From Roseibium sp. TrichSKD4 (GTDB lineage: Bacteria; Pseudomonadota; Alphaproteobacteria; Rhizobiales; Stappiaceae): a DNA stretch of 64,000 nt. The translations under genes and the position numbers were made by a program. The DNA is taken from NCBI RefSeq assembly GCF_000148725.1, contig NZ_GL476319.1, positions 124,311-188,310 of the forward strand, read 5' to 3'. Positions 44,991 through 55,313 of the stretch are shown here, piece after piece; within the stretch, counting starts at the first letter, position 1; the number at the start of each line of letters is the position of its first letter. Below the pieces are notes generated by a model that saw only the letters and a list, made by a program, of their open reading frames with translations, ran no database searches and had not been told where the DNA came from.

Positions 44991-45820
44991 CCCCTTCCCT
45001 CTCTGCAATGACTGCAGCCTTAGTTTTTGCCGGTTTCCTCTCTCAGGTGGACCCAGCGCAGGCGTTGGAACCTAGCTGGCCTGACCTGAAAGCCTCCCTT
45101 TATGACAATCGCTTCGTTGCCTTGTCCGACGACGTGGTGAAGCTGGAATTTCCCTATCGTTCCAGCAACGATGCGCGTACGGACATCAATGTGCGGCTGG
45201 ATGCACCCGACAGCAGTCTTATTTCGAGGTTCTCGCTTATTCTTGACGAGAACCCGATGCCGGTTTCTGCTGTGATTGATTTCGCCGAACCGATCGATCA
45301 GTTCAATTTTACCGCCACCATGCGTATCAACGGACAAACGCCGATACACGCGGTTGCCGAATTGGACAACGGCCAGCTATTCATGGCCGAGGGATACATC
45401 AAGACCTCAGGTCTGGGCGCTTGTTCCGCCCCGCCGGGCACTGATCCGGTGGAAGCTTTAAAAACTCTTGGCCAAATGGCGCTGCATATTGGTCGGGTCA
45501 AAGACAGTTCCTCACTGATGAGCACAGCACGCGGGGAGACGCAATCTGATCTGGAACTAGATGTCGATATCAAACATCCCAGCCATTCCGGCATGCAAAT
45601 GGACCAAATCAGCCTGCTTTACATTCCGGCCCGCTACGTGGAGACACTGGAGATCAACTTGAATGGCGCGCCGTTTGCGACGATGACAGGCAGTATTTCG
45701 TTGAGCGAAAACCCGTCTGTTTCGATGTCTGTCCCCAGTTCAACCCGCCGCATTAAGGCAAGGCTGACCGATACGGATGGTACGGTGACAGAAGCAGAGC
45801 AAAGTCTGGCGGACTATTAA
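44975..45820 (+). CDS. Quinoprotein dehydrogenase-associated SoxYZ-like carrier, copy 1
   Basis: Exported fusion of SoxY-like and SoxZ-like domains (281 residues; leader cut near AQALEP). In Sox sulfur oxidation, SoxYZ carries intermediates on a cysteine. Here one cysteine lies in LGACSAPPG (Cys150) at the junction of the two domains. The C-terminal half has DIKHPSHSGMQMDQIS and ISLSENPSVSM, typical of SoxZ. It could bind an oxidation product of XoxF; that is inference. Start has GAAGGA. It ends only 3 bp from a convergent rhodanese gene. Confidence 0.86.
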   Translation: MPGQITPSLSAMTAALVFAGFLSQVDPAQALEPSWPDLKASLYDNRFVALSDDVVKLEFPYRSSNDARTDINVRLDAPDSSLISRFSLILDENPMPVSAVIDFAEPIDQFNFTATMRINGQTPIHAVAELDNGQLFMAEGYIKTSGLGACSAPPGTDPVEALKTLGQMALHIGRVKDSSSLMSTARGETQSDLELDVDIKHPSHSGMQMDQISLLYIPARYVETLEINLNGAPFATMTGSISLSENPSVSMSVPSSTRRIKARLTDTDGTVTEAEQSLADY

Positions 45821-45823
45821 AGG

Positions 45824-46420
45824 CTACTTTTCCCTGTCCTGCTCGAACGGTTCGCCTTTTATTTCTTCGAGCGGATGGTCTTCAAAACCCCACCCGTCTG
45901 TGCCCTCAGGATACCATGCGACGTCTGAGTAGCCGTATTCCAGCGCCCGTTTGGCGGCATTCCACGACATCCAGCATTCGTCCAGACAATAGAAAACAAC
46001 CGGATGGGACATGTCTCCCCCGGTTGCCTTTTCCAGCCCGGCTTTGAAATATGCTGCAGTCGCGTCGTCAAGTTTTTCGTATCCAACATTCGGCAACCAA
46101 ATGCTGCCGGGAATGGCGTAACGTGGCTTTTCGCGCCAGATTGTACCTTCGGGCAGGTTTTTAGGCTTTGGTGCGCGGGGAAGGACATCAACAAAGGCAA
46201 CCTGATTGGTCTGCCAAAGTTCAAAAGTCTGGTCCGTTGAAAGAACTTTGCCACCTTTCAGCGTTTTGGGAACCGGGCCGCGATACGGATCGCCGCGATA
46301 CCCTTCGGGTTCCTGCACATCTTGCGCCTGCACACTCACCAATAAAGGAGCGCTTGCGAACAAGGCGAGGACCAACATTGCTAGAACGTTTGATGCCGCG
46401 ATGCCCTCTCTCCCAAACAT
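45824..46420 (-). CDS. PQQ-dependent catabolism-associated rhodanese-like protein (CXXCW type)
   Basis: Exported rhodanese relative of 198 residues, leader cut near SVQAQDV. The active-site loop reads FYCLDECWMSWNAAKRALE, the hallmark cysteine pair followed by Trp of this quinoprotein-associated family. Other features: AFVDVLPRAPKPKNLPEG and IPGSIWLPNVG. A thiol transfer or redox role with the SoxYZ-like carriers is plausible. It begins 3 bp after xoxJ and ends the xoxFGJ operon. Confidence 0.87.
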   Translation of the reverse strand: MFGREGIAASNVLAMLVLALFASAPLLVSVQAQDVQEPEGYRGDPYRGPVPKTLKGGKVLSTDQTFELWQTNQVAFVDVLPRAPKPKNLPEGTIWREKPRYAIPGSIWLPNVGYEKLDDATAAYFKAGLEKATGGDMSHPVVFYCLDECWMSWNAAKRALEYGYSDVAWYPEGTDGWGFEDHPLEEIKGEPFEQDREK

Positions 46421-46423
46421 GGT

Positions 46424-47311
46424 CTATGACCTGGGTTCGTAGAGCGCATTGCCCTGATCGTTCAACAACGGCACGCCAGCATCGATCAAAAGTGCATCAA
46501 TCTCGTCACGGTTGCGGCGGATCAGAGAGTTGAGCTTTCTTTTCCAGACAGCATTTCCCTGACGCACACCCATTGTGATGCGGAAAAACAGCCGAGGTGG
46601 CAGTGTTTCATTGATCAAGGGAATGACGGTCAAATTGGGATGATCCTGTTTGACCAAAGGCCCGGCAATCGGCCCCCACAAGATGGCTGCATCAATATCA
46701 CCGGCCTCGAGATCCGACAGCATGTCGACAGCCGGGGATTCATGACGACGGTCCACCATCAGGTTATAGGGTTTGGCCGCGCCAATAAGTCCATTGCGCG
46801 CCATATGGGTTGAAGGCGGTGATCCGGCGACAATACCAATGCGCTTATCTTTCAACCGATCATCAGAAAGCACGTCCACTGAAGCAAGTTCCCCCTCTTT
46901 GGGGACAATCAGCGTGTAGACAGATGTCATGTAGTGGTTGGTGTTCAGCACCAATTCGTGCCCTTGGGCATAGCCCATCACCACGTCGCACTTGTTGGCT
47001 CTCAATGTGTTGCGAATAAACCCGGTTGCCATTGGAAACCAGGTGTATTGAACCGGCAGTTCCAGCTTGCTGGCAATCAGGTCAGCCAGCTTGTTTTCGA
47101 AGCCGTTTTCATCCTTATCCGACATTGGAGCATTTGCAGGATCGGCGCAGACCCTGAACGCGTTTTGCGATACCAAGTCGGACGTTTGAGACACAGCTGG
47201 ACTTCCTCCTGCCCCAAATGACAAGAGGAAGCCTGCAGCCATGCCGAAACACAGCCTGCGAATGCGTGCTGTTTTCCGCCCGCAACCGCCTGCCTTAACC
47301 GAGGCAGGCAT
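46424..47311 (-). CDS. xoxJ: XoxJ-like quinoprotein dehydrogenase-associated periplasmic binding protein
   Basis: Periplasmic solute-binding fold of ~295 residues. XoxJ/MxaJ proteins are thought to help mature or activate methanol dehydrogenase rather than transport a solute. After the leader come AFRVCADPANAPMSDKDENGFENKLADLIA, WFPMATGFIRNTLRANKCDVVMGY and GIVAGSPPSTHMARNGL. ATG at 47311 has GAAGAAGAA just before it and overlaps the cytochrome gene by 17 bp. It lies between xoxG and the rhodanese gene. Confidence 0.88.
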   Translation of the reverse strand: MPASVKAGGCGRKTARIRRLCFGMAAGFLLSFGAGGSPAVSQTSDLVSQNAFRVCADPANAPMSDKDENGFENKLADLIASKLELPVQYTWFPMATGFIRNTLRANKCDVVMGYAQGHELVLNTNHYMTSVYTLIVPKEGELASVDVLSDDRLKDKRIGIVAGSPPSTHMARNGLIGAAKPYNLMVDRRHESPAVDMLSDLEAGDIDAAILWGPIAGPLVKQDHPNLTVIPLINETLPPRLFFRITMGVRQGNAVWKRKLNSLIRRNRDEIDALLIDAGVPLLNDQGNALYEPRS

Positions 47312-47822
47312 TTTCTTCTTCGCGGATCGCATCAGTCTTCGGTTCCTTCTTGCGCGGACGACCGCGTGCAACTGCGTCTGTCCCCCGAGCCTTCAGGTAA
47401 ACATAGATATCGTTTAGATAGCACATGACATTCGGGTTATCGCCAAAGGCCGGCATCACTGATTGTTCCGATGCGTTGACCCGTTCACGGCCATTCACCA
47501 CGACATCATAAAAATCGTAGTAGTCCATCTCCAGCGCGGACTTCTTCAAGGCTGGAGCATAGGTCGACCCCTCGCCTTCCGGGCCATGGCAGACGTGGCA
47601 TTCCGAATGGTATCGGCGGAAACCCGAATAGGTGGGCCAGTCCACGGTGCCATCTTCCTGCACCTTGTAGGTTGGAAGGTCGTCTTCGGTGAAATACTTG
47701 CCATCTTCGGAATAGGCCGCTTCCACCAAAGCGGGGTCTACTTCAGATTCGGCCCATGCAGCGCCTGTAAAGGCTACGCTTGCAATCAGGCTCGCAGCGC
47801 AAAGTATCTTGAGGTCTTGCAT
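47295..47822 (-). CDS. xoxG: c-type cytochrome XoxG, methanol metabolism-related
   Basis: Periplasmic monohaem cytochrome that accepts electrons from XoxF. The 175-residue precursor has a leader (cut near AWAESE), one haem site CHVCH (Cys75, Cys78, His79) and a likely axial Met in SVMPAFG. Two extra cysteines (VMCYLND and NACLG) match the four-cysteine methanol-related subfamily. GGGAG precedes ATG at 47822. It follows xoxF by 145 bp with a strong hairpin between them. Confidence 0.92.
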   Translation of the reverse strand: MQDLKILCAASLIASVAFTGAAWAESEVDPALVEAAYSEDGKYFTEDDLPTYKVQEDGTVDWPTYSGFRRYHSECHVCHGPEGEGSTYAPALKKSALEMDYYDFYDVVVNGRERVNASEQSVMPAFGDNPNVMCYLNDIYVYLKARGTDAVARGRPRKKEPKTDAIREEENACLG

Positions 47823-47921
47823 TTTGTCTCCCTTGGATACCGGTCCCGCTACTTCATTCAACGCCATTGCTGTTCAGGCCGTTTGCGGGAGGCATGCGGA
47901 TGTTGGTCATCCGTTCGATGA

Positions 47922-47950
47922 AACCGGCGCACGACCAAAGTGCGCCGGTT
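47922..47950 (-). terminator. Hairpin between xoxF and xoxG
   Basis: Perfect 11-bp stem (AACCGGCGCAC at 47922-47932 with its complement at 47940-47950) and a 7-base loop. On the minus strand it is followed by TTCATC, a poor U-tract. It lies ~20 bp after the xoxF stop, so it likely stabilises xoxF mRNA and partly terminates before xoxG. Confidence 0.75.
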
Positions 47951-47967
47951 CTTTTCAAGGTTAGCCC

Positions 47968-49767
47968 TTAGTTCGGCAGACTGAAGACTGTCAGCTGACC
48001 ACCCAGAGCGGTGTAGTCGCTAAGCGCTGCATAGCCGCCCACAGCACCCAGACCATCATTCGGGTTGGTCAAACCAGCTGCCAGACCGATACCGGCCCAA
48101 CCGCCAACACCTGACAGAACAGCAACATATTGCTTGCCACCGTGGGTGTAGGTCATGACGTTACCGATGATGCCGGATGGGGTCTTGAACTTGTAAAGCT
48201 CTTCACCCGTCGTGGAATCCACAGCCTTCAGGTAGCCTTCAAGTGTGCCGTAGAAGACAATATCGCCGGCAGTTGCCAAGGCACCAGACCAGACAGAGAA
48301 CTGCTCTGGCAGAGACCAGACGATTTCACCCTTGATGTTGTCCCAGGCAATGAAGTTACCCATGCCGCCATGGCTATCCGGTGCCGGATACATGGACAGG
48401 GTCGCTCCAACATAAGGTTGACCAGCTGTGTAGCTCACGCGGAACGGCTCGTAGTCCATGCACACGTGGTTGGTCGGGACATAGAACAGGCCGGACTTCG
48501 GAGAGAATGAAGCTGGCTGCTGGTCCTTGGAACCAAGAGCCGCCGGGCAGATGCCGGTGGAGTTCACGTCTTCGCCGTTTTGCTCAGTAGAGTACTGTGC
48601 AACGACCTGAGGACGGCCATATTGATCGGAGTTCTTGTCCATTTCAACATGGGTGGCCCAGTTCACAACCGGGTCGAACTTCTCGGCCACCAACAGCTCG
48701 CCTGAAACGCGGTCGAGAGTGTAGCCAAAGCCGTTCCGATCAAAGTGGGTCAGAAGCTTGCGGGTTTCGCCGTTCACTTCCTGCTCGGTGAGGATCATCT
48801 CGTTGATCCCGTCGAAGTCCCACTCATCATGCGGTGTCATCTGGTAGAACCACTTCGCCATGCCTGTGTCGGCATCACGGGCCATGATGGTCATGGACCA
48901 ACGGTTGTCGCCAGGGCGCTGAGCCGGGTTCCAGGTCGACGGGTTACCGGTTCCGTAATAGATGAGGTTTTCTTCCGCATCGTAGGAATACCAGCCCCAT
49001 GTGGTGCCGCCACCGATCTTCCACTGATCACCTTCCCAGGTGTTCAGACCGGAATCGACGCCAACCGGCTTGCCCAGATGGGTGGTCTTTTCCGGATCAA
49101 CAAGAATATCGCTGTCAGGCCCCATGGAATAAGCACGCCAAGCCTGAGAACCGTCTGCGAGATTGTAGGCAGTGACAGAACCGCGGACACCGAATTCACC
49201 ACCAGAGATACCGACAATCACCTTGTCGCCAACTGGCATCACGGTTGCTGTGTTGGTTTCACCGATAGACGGATCACCGTTTACGACGCTCCAGACCTCT
49301 GCTCCGGTTTTCGCATCCAATGCGACGACCTTAGTGTCGGCTTGGTGCAAAAGGATCTTGCCATCGGCATAGGCCACACCACGGTTGACCGTGTCACAGC
49401 ACATCACCGGAATGACATTTGTGTCCTGCTTAGGCTCGTATTTCCAGATGATCTTGCCTTCATTTGCCAGATCAAGAGCGTAGACAGTGTTCGGGAACGG
49501 CGTATGGACATACATCACATCGCCGATGACCAACGGAGAGCCTTCGTGACCGCGAAGAACACCCGTCGAGAAAGTCCATGCGACTTGCATGTCTCCGACA
49601 TTGTCCTTGTTGATCTGCTCAAGTTTGGAATAGCGCTGGTTCTTGTAGTCACCAGTCTGAATCACCCATTGGTTCGGGTCATCCATCATTTTCTGCAGGT
49701 TGGCATCTGCCTGCGCAAGACCTGCGCTAAAGCAGATCGCTGTTGCAGCAAGAAGTATTCGTTTCAT
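47968..49767 (-). CDS. xoxF: Lanthanide-dependent methanol dehydrogenase XoxF
   Basis: Periplasmic PQQ quinoprotein that oxidises methanol (and often other short alcohols or formaldehyde). The 599-residue precursor has a leader cut near AQADAN, the adjacent cysteines VMCCDTV (Cys123-124), a ligand Glu in SGGEFG, Asn in GTGNPS, and [12 protein letters not shown] with catalytic Asp317 and the extra Asp319 that marks lanthanide enzymes; calcium MxaF has Ala there. No mxaF/mxaI genes are present. GGGAGG is the ribosome site. Followed by xoxG and xoxJ, preceded by the formaldehyde genes. Confidence 0.96.
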   Translation of the reverse strand: MKRILLAATAICFSAGLAQADANLQKMMDDPNQWVIQTGDYKNQRYSKLEQINKDNVGDMQVAWTFSTGVLRGHEGSPLVIGDVMYVHTPFPNTVYALDLANEGKIIWKYEPKQDTNVIPVMCCDTVNRGVAYADGKILLHQADTKVVALDAKTGAEVWSVVNGDPSIGETNTATVMPVGDKVIVGISGGEFGVRGSVTAYNLADGSQAWRAYSMGPDSDILVDPEKTTHLGKPVGVDSGLNTWEGDQWKIGGGTTWGWYSYDAEENLIYYGTGNPSTWNPAQRPGDNRWSMTIMARDADTGMAKWFYQMTPHDEWDFDGINEMILTEQEVNGETRKLLTHFDRNGFGYTLDRVSGELLVAEKFDPVVNWATHVEMDKNSDQYGRPQVVAQYSTEQNGEDVNSTGICPAALGSKDQQPASFSPKSGLFYVPTNHVCMDYEPFRVSYTAGQPYVGATLSMYPAPDSHGGMGNFIAWDNIKGEIVWSLPEQFSVWSGALATAGDIVFYGTLEGYLKAVDSTTGEELYKFKTPSGIIGNVMTYTHGGKQYVAVLSGVGGWAGIGLAAGLTNPNDGLGAVGGYAALSDYTALGGQLTVFSLPN

Positions 49768-49936
49768 ACTTTCCTCCCAATAATTCACGGTACAAACGCG
49801 TCTCAAGGCCAGGAAGCGGCCCGGAAACAAAACTGTTTGACTTCATTCCCCCCAAGTTCTGATCGTTCTCCTTTGTGTCGGCAGTGCCGAGTTCATTCAG
49901 CAGCAGGCTCCTCCCCCGCCGCCGAAGCTCCAATGC

Positions 49937-50791
49937 TCAGCCCCCCAGGCCGAGATGATCGAGTTCGTAAAGCCGCTCTGCGTGCCATGCGACGTGGTCG
50001 CGGGCGAAGGTGGCGACGAAGTAGTAGGAATGGTCGTAGCCTTCCTGCATGCGCATGACCGACGGCGTGCGGGTCTCTGCCAGGGCTGCGGAGAAGGCCT
50101 CCGGCTTTAGAAGATCCAGGAACTGGTCGCTCGCCCCCTGATCAATCAGGATATCGCTGTGCCAGCCCTTTTCCTTCAAGAGAAACGTGGCGTCATGCCC
50201 TGCCCAGGCAGCTTCATCAGAGCCGAGATAAGCGCCCAGTTGCTTGCGCCCCCAGTCGCTAGCTGCCGGATTGACAATAGGCGCAAAGGCCGACACCGAC
50301 TGATATCGATCCGGATTGGAAAGCGCGATGGTCAAGGCCCCGTGACCGCCCATGGAATGGCCGGTGATGCCGTGCTGGCCAGACAGCGGCAGCTTTTCAA
50401 CCAGAAGACCCCGCAACTCCGTGACAATGTAGTCATACATCTTAAAGTGCCTGGCCCACGGCTCCTTCGTGGCGTTGACATAAAAGCCCGCGCCCTGTCC
50501 CAGATCATAGGCCTCGTCATCGGCAACACCCTCGCCCCGCGGGCTGGTGTCGGGGAACACAACAGCCAGACCGAACTCCGCTGCATGCGCCTGAAGCCCC
50601 GCCTTGGTCATGGCGTTCTCGTGGGTGCAGGTCAGGCCGGACAGATACCAAAGGCAGGGAACCGGACCGTCCTTGGCCTGCGGCGGCAGATAGACCGCAA
50701 AGGTCATGTCACAAGCGCAGGCCTCCGAGGTGTGCCGGTAGACCGACTGAACACCTTCAAAGCAGCGGTTTTCGGACAGAAGCTCCATCAC
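49937..50791 (-). CDS. fghA: S-formylglutathione hydrolase
   Basis: Esterase-D type hydrolase that splits S-formylglutathione into formate and glutathione, the last step of the glutathione-dependent formaldehyde route. The 284-residue protein has LWYLSGLTCTHENAMTKAG, the nucleophile ITGHSMGGHGAL (Ser146), an Asp in DILIDQGASDQFL and His in EGYDHSYYF. It follows the dehydrogenase gene by 9 bp and precedes xoxF by about 170 bp. No formate dehydrogenase is present in the window. Confidence 0.95.
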   Translation of the reverse strand: MMELLSENRCFEGVQSVYRHTSEACACDMTFAVYLPPQAKDGPVPCLWYLSGLTCTHENAMTKAGLQAHAAEFGLAVVFPDTSPRGEGVADDEAYDLGQGAGFYVNATKEPWARHFKMYDYIVTELRGLLVEKLPLSGQHGITGHSMGGHGALTIALSNPDRYQSVSAFAPIVNPAASDWGRKQLGAYLGSDEAAWAGHDATFLLKEKGWHSDILIDQGASDQFLDLLKPEAFSAALAETRTPSVMRMQEGYDHSYYFVATFARDHVAWHAERLYELDHLGLGG

Positions 50792-50800
50792 ATCCCGTCC

Positions 50801-51913
<1,113 letters not shown>

Positions 51914-52081
51914 GAAAAAACTGCTCCAAAACTCACATATTTGCGCCAAGGTGACGCAGTGTTCCTTTGTACAGTTGACTATAAATTCGGACCCAATCTG
52001 AACAATTAAGACCTTAGTGTGTGTTTTTTAACATGGACAAAAACGCTGTTTTATTTACGCTTTCTGGCGGAGGAACAGTGC

Positions 52082-52708
52082 ATGGCAAATCACGTCAATA
52101 AATACCGTTTTGCTGCGGCTTTGGGTCTTGGTCTGTTGGTCGGATCATCACTGGGAACACAAGCTGCAACATTCAATGATCCGACATGGCCCTGTATTCA
52201 GCGCAAGGTGGAAAGCCTGTCGCTCGGCTTGATGTGGCCCGTTCCTCTTTCTGAAGAAACACCGGTGCTTTCAGGTGATGCCCGTTCGCTGGCCGAACAA
52301 CTGGCGTTGCGGAAGATTTCGCTTGAAGATGCAGAAAGGTTGATCGCACAGTTCGCCTCTTCTCACCCCGACACACCTGCAGACGTCTACGGCCACATCT
52401 TCAAAATTGCCTTTGACAAACTCAACCTGCACCGCAGCCGAATAATCTCGGGAATTGGACGCTATTCGCTGAAACAGATTGCTCTGGCGGACAAGATTGA
52501 TGCCGCACGGTTGAAGATGGACGCTGTCATGGCAAAATCCGAGCCGGACTATGATGCCGTGGACAAGCTTGAAGAAACGCTCGATTGGGACGAACGAATT
52601 TACCGGGATCGGTCCAAATCGCTGACCTATGTGTGTGAGACACCGGTGCTCATTGAACAGCGCCTTTATGCGATTGGGCGAATGTTGCACAAACAGATAA
52701 AGGAATAG
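52082..52708 (+). CDS. Exported helical protein of unknown function in the XoxF region
   Basis: A 208-residue protein I cannot assign. A signal peptide (LGLGLLVGSSLGTQAATF) is followed by a mostly helical body with ALRKISLEDAERLIAQFASSHPDTPADVYG and a charged segment. Two cysteines (WPCIQRK and YVCETP) could form one disulfide. GGAGG lies before ATG at 52082; a longer frame from 52019 is less likely. It diverges from adhC and converges with the metallohydrolase gene 9 bp away. Its location suggests a periplasmic accessory role. Confidence 0.68.
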   Translation: MANHVNKYRFAAALGLGLLVGSSLGTQAATFNDPTWPCIQRKVESLSLGLMWPVPLSEETPVLSGDARSLAEQLALRKISLEDAERLIAQFASSHPDTPADVYGHIFKIAFDKLNLHRSRIISGIGRYSLKQIALADKIDAARLKMDAVMAKSEPDYDAVDKLEETLDWDERIYRDRSKSLTYVCETPVLIEQRLYAIGRMLHKQIKE

Positions 52709-52717
52709 AAGTGCTGT

Positions 52718-53761
52718 CTATTCCCACTCCAGCTCCGTGTAAGACACCGTTGCGTTTCGGGTATTGAAAAGCTCAAACAGTTCCCAGTTCTCAGCTTCGC
52801 TTTTCCCGATCTCTTCGACAGCCTCTCCGATCCGCAAACCCCGCTCAAGAGCGGACCGCGTATCTGCCTCTAGCACGCCGAGGTATTGTTTCAAGGGAGC
52901 AACACCTGCAACCGGTTCGAGCACTGGGCCGCCATGTCCGGGTACAATGTACGTTGCGCGTTTCTCCGCCATCATATCCAGCGCCGTGCGCCACCCCCTC
53001 AATGAGCCGTCGAGCGCCGGAGCATACTCGTGAAACACCAGATCACCCGTAAACAGAATACCACTGGTCCTATCAAAGACAGTTAGATCAGTGGGTGAAT
53101 GGGCGGTCGGCCACACATCAAGGTCCAATACTCGCTCGCCAAGGTCCAAGGTGCTTGGCGCTGGCTCTGGCATCGCCAACGCCGTCCCCAGAAATCCAGC
53201 GGGTGTCATCAGATTCGAAAAACCGGCGTGGTATGCCTCTCCCCGGTCCTGCAGGGCGCGTTTCAAATCCGGATGTCCGACAATCTTTGCACCGACGTCT
53301 GCAAACACGGATGCGCCATAAACGTGGTCCGGGTGCATGTGAGTGAGGATTACAGTCGAGATGTGCAAATCACTGATTGTCCGGATTGCGCGATAAAGGT
53401 CCTCACCAACTTTTCTGGAACCGCCTGTATCGATGACGGCAATTTCACTTTCACCGATTACGACGCCAATATTAGATACATCACCGAGGTTGGATGGGTT
53501 TGGCTCATCTATTGCACCCAAATGCACAAAAACACCCGGCTCGACTTCGATAAGCGACAGCCCATCCGGCATTTCGCGGCAGGCCGCTCTGCCAACCGAA
53601 ATCTCGGCTTCATTGATGGTCAAAGAACGGGAGTTGATGTCCGTCAACTTGCTCTCGCACTGGTCCAGACGATGAGTCTCATGCCCTGGAATCAACTGGC
53701 TGCGGCAGATGTCAGGATCTCCGACTAGGCAGATTGTGACTATGATTTCAAACATGTACAC
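52718..53761 (-). CDS. Quinoprotein relay system zinc metallohydrolase (SoxH-like, type 2)
   Basis: Exported metallo-beta-lactamase-fold hydrolase, 347 residues. The zinc motif is VILTHMHPDHVYGASVF (HxHxDH); further ligands lie in WPTAHSPTDLTVF, FTGDLVFHEY and YIVPGHGGPV. A cysteine-containing N-terminal segment (CLVGDPDIC) after a weak leader is characteristic of this quinoprotein-associated family. In context with SoxYZ-like carriers it may release a carrier-bound intermediate, as proposed for SoxH-type enzymes. It diverges from SoxYZ-like copy 2. Confidence 0.88.
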   Translation of the reverse strand: MYMFEIIVTICLVGDPDICRSQLIPGHETHRLDQCESKLTDINSRSLTINEAEISVGRAACREMPDGLSLIEVEPGVFVHLGAIDEPNPSNLGDVSNIGVVIGESEIAVIDTGGSRKVGEDLYRAIRTISDLHISTVILTHMHPDHVYGASVFADVGAKIVGHPDLKRALQDRGEAYHAGFSNLMTPAGFLGTALAMPEPAPSTLDLGERVLDLDVWPTAHSPTDLTVFDRTSGILFTGDLVFHEYAPALDGSLRGWRTALDMMAEKRATYIVPGHGGPVLEPVAGVAPLKQYLGVLEADTRSALERGLRIGEAVEEIGKSEAENWELFELFNTRNATVSYTELEWE

Positions 53762-54043
53762 GCCTCATCGACACCCTCACCCTTAAGGAATAATCAAAGT
53801 AAATCACATGATCATAAAAATACTTTCACTACAAATATCCATGATCAATACATCCAAAAGGCGTAATTACGCGATTTTTGGTAACATGATATTGATTTCA
53901 CAATTCCAGTTACTTTGCGCAGCTTGTTTTGGATCTAACTCAACAAACCTTGCCTTGCGCAAAGCGTAATAGTCCTGCGTTTCTTCGTTTGCTTTGGGCT
54001 GAGCTAAATACGGGCCTGATCCGAAATCCAAGGGGTGGAACCA
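53762..54043. promoter_or_regulatory. Divergent promoter region with a 12-bp palindrome
   Basis: A 282-bp AT-rich region between the metallohydrolase and SoxYZ-like copy 2, transcribed apart. It holds the perfect palindrome GCGTAATTACGC at 53861-53872, near the centre, a plausible site for a dimeric regulator such as the LuxR-type response regulator encoded at 59.5-60.2 kb. A related GCGTAAT lies near 53963. No certain promoter boxes are assigned. Confidence 0.4.
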
Positions 54044-54901
54044 ATGACCACAAGCAGCTCTTTGAGTGCTTTTGCCAAGACGTTTACAAGTGCATTTGCA
54101 ATTCTATCCGTTACTTTGATAGCACTGCCAAACAGTGTGGCCGCATCTGACACGCGCCCCAATCCGTTGAGTTCCGAAGGCAGCTGGTCTGATCTTAAGG
54201 AAGACATACTCGGTGACCTGCAGCCCATATTGTCAGATGGGTCTCTCGATCTGGAAGCACCGTACCGTGCCCACGATGCCGCCACTGTTCCAGTTGTTTT
54301 GAAGCAGTCCAGTCCGCTTGCCCCCATGATCGACAAGGCGCTTTTGATCGTTGATGAAAATCCCGCGCCGGTCGCTGCTGAAATGACGTTTGGTCCGGCC
54401 ATGCACCCGATTAATATGGAGATGCGCATCCGGGTCAATCAGTATTCAAATGTGCGCCTGGTCGCGGAAACCGAAACCGGTCCGGTGATGGCGGGACGTT
54501 TTGTCAAAGCATCCGGGGGATGCTCTGCCCCGGCTACCAAGGACCCGGAAGTTGCTCTTTCAACCATGGGCGAAATTCGTGCGAAATCCTTCGGCCCTCA
54601 GGCAGGCGACAGCAGTCAGCGCCGAGAAGCGCAAATCATGATCCGCCACCCGAATTATTCAGGCCTGCAGCGAGATCAAGTCACGCACTTGTTCATCAAT
54701 GCCCACTTCATCAATCATGTTGAAGTCAAGCAAGGTGATCAGACGCTGTTCACAGTTGAAGGGGGAATTTCCCTCTCTGAAAATCCCGTTTTCCGCTTTG
54801 CCTATACCGATGACGGGTCTAAAGACTTCGTGATTTCAGCCGAAGACACTGAAGGCAACACCTGGCGAAAGGTTATCGCCAAAGATGGTTCGTCCAGCTG
54901 A
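54044..54901 (+). CDS. Quinoprotein dehydrogenase-associated SoxYZ-like carrier, copy 2
   Basis: Second exported SoxY-SoxZ fusion, 285 residues, leader cut near SVAASDT. Its carrier cysteine is in ASGGCSAPATKDP (Cys160), the same setting as in copy 1, and the tail again has MIRHPNYSGLQRDQVTHLF and ISLSENPVFRF. The copies differ in much of their sequence, so they may carry different intermediates or work with different dehydrogenases. ATG at 54044 follows GGGGTGG. It converges with the small cysteine protein gene. Confidence 0.86.
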   Translation: MTTSSSLSAFAKTFTSAFAILSVTLIALPNSVAASDTRPNPLSSEGSWSDLKEDILGDLQPILSDGSLDLEAPYRAHDAATVPVVLKQSSPLAPMIDKALLIVDENPAPVAAEMTFGPAMHPINMEMRIRVNQYSNVRLVAETETGPVMAGRFVKASGGCSAPATKDPEVALSTMGEIRAKSFGPQAGDSSQRREAQIMIRHPNYSGLQRDQVTHLFINAHFINHVEVKQGDQTLFTVEGGISLSENPVFRFAYTDDGSKDFVISAEDTEGNTWRKVIAKDGSSS

Positions 54902-54926
54902 GCGTGCGGGGGATATTGGTCCCCCC

Positions 54927-55313
54927 TTAAAAACACAGAATATCTGCCTCCGCCTGCGCACGGCGTAAGGTCGCAACCAATTCCTTGGCGCTGGCAGCCG
55001 TGCGGAAGAGCGACATGCGTTCTCCGCCCACAAGCTGAAGGGACAAGACCGTTTCAGCTTCCGCGTAGCGTTCATAAGGAAGAATGGAGGCAATTACATC
55101 GATTGAGCAGGCACAGCGGCGCAGCACATCCCGGCTTTGGCCGTTGACGGCCATACAGCCAAAGACATAATCGGCACGCGCTTCCGTTGGATAGTCATTT
55201 GCAATCGTCGCACCACCATCCACAGCGGAGGCGGATAAAGGCAGCGCAGCCAACAAGATAGCCGCCAAGCCTAATACCCATGCCTTGCAGGCGATCTTCA
55301 ATGAGCGCTTCAT
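54927..55313 (-). CDS. Small exported cysteine-containing protein of the quinoprotein region
   Basis: A 128-residue protein with a signal peptide (AAILLAALPLSASAVDG). The mature part has CMAVNGQ, RRCACSIDVIAS and a C-terminal DILCF, giving four cysteines likely in disulfides. Proteins with this layout occur beside quinoprotein and SoxYZ-like genes, but their function is not known. Its start overlaps the end of the upstream gene by 4 bp, so the two are co-translated. Confidence 0.75.
   Translation of the reverse strand: MKRSLKIACKAWVLGLAAILLAALPLSASAVDGGATIANDYPTEARADYVFGCMAVNGQSRDVLRRCACSIDVIASILPYERYAEAETVLSLQLVGGERMSLFRTAASAKELVATLRRAQAEADILCF

Noticed and set aside
48745-50058. Long open frame (437 codons) on the plus strand opposite xoxF
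   Set aside because: It lies antisense to xoxF and fghA, has no recognisable domain and is a codon-bias shadow.
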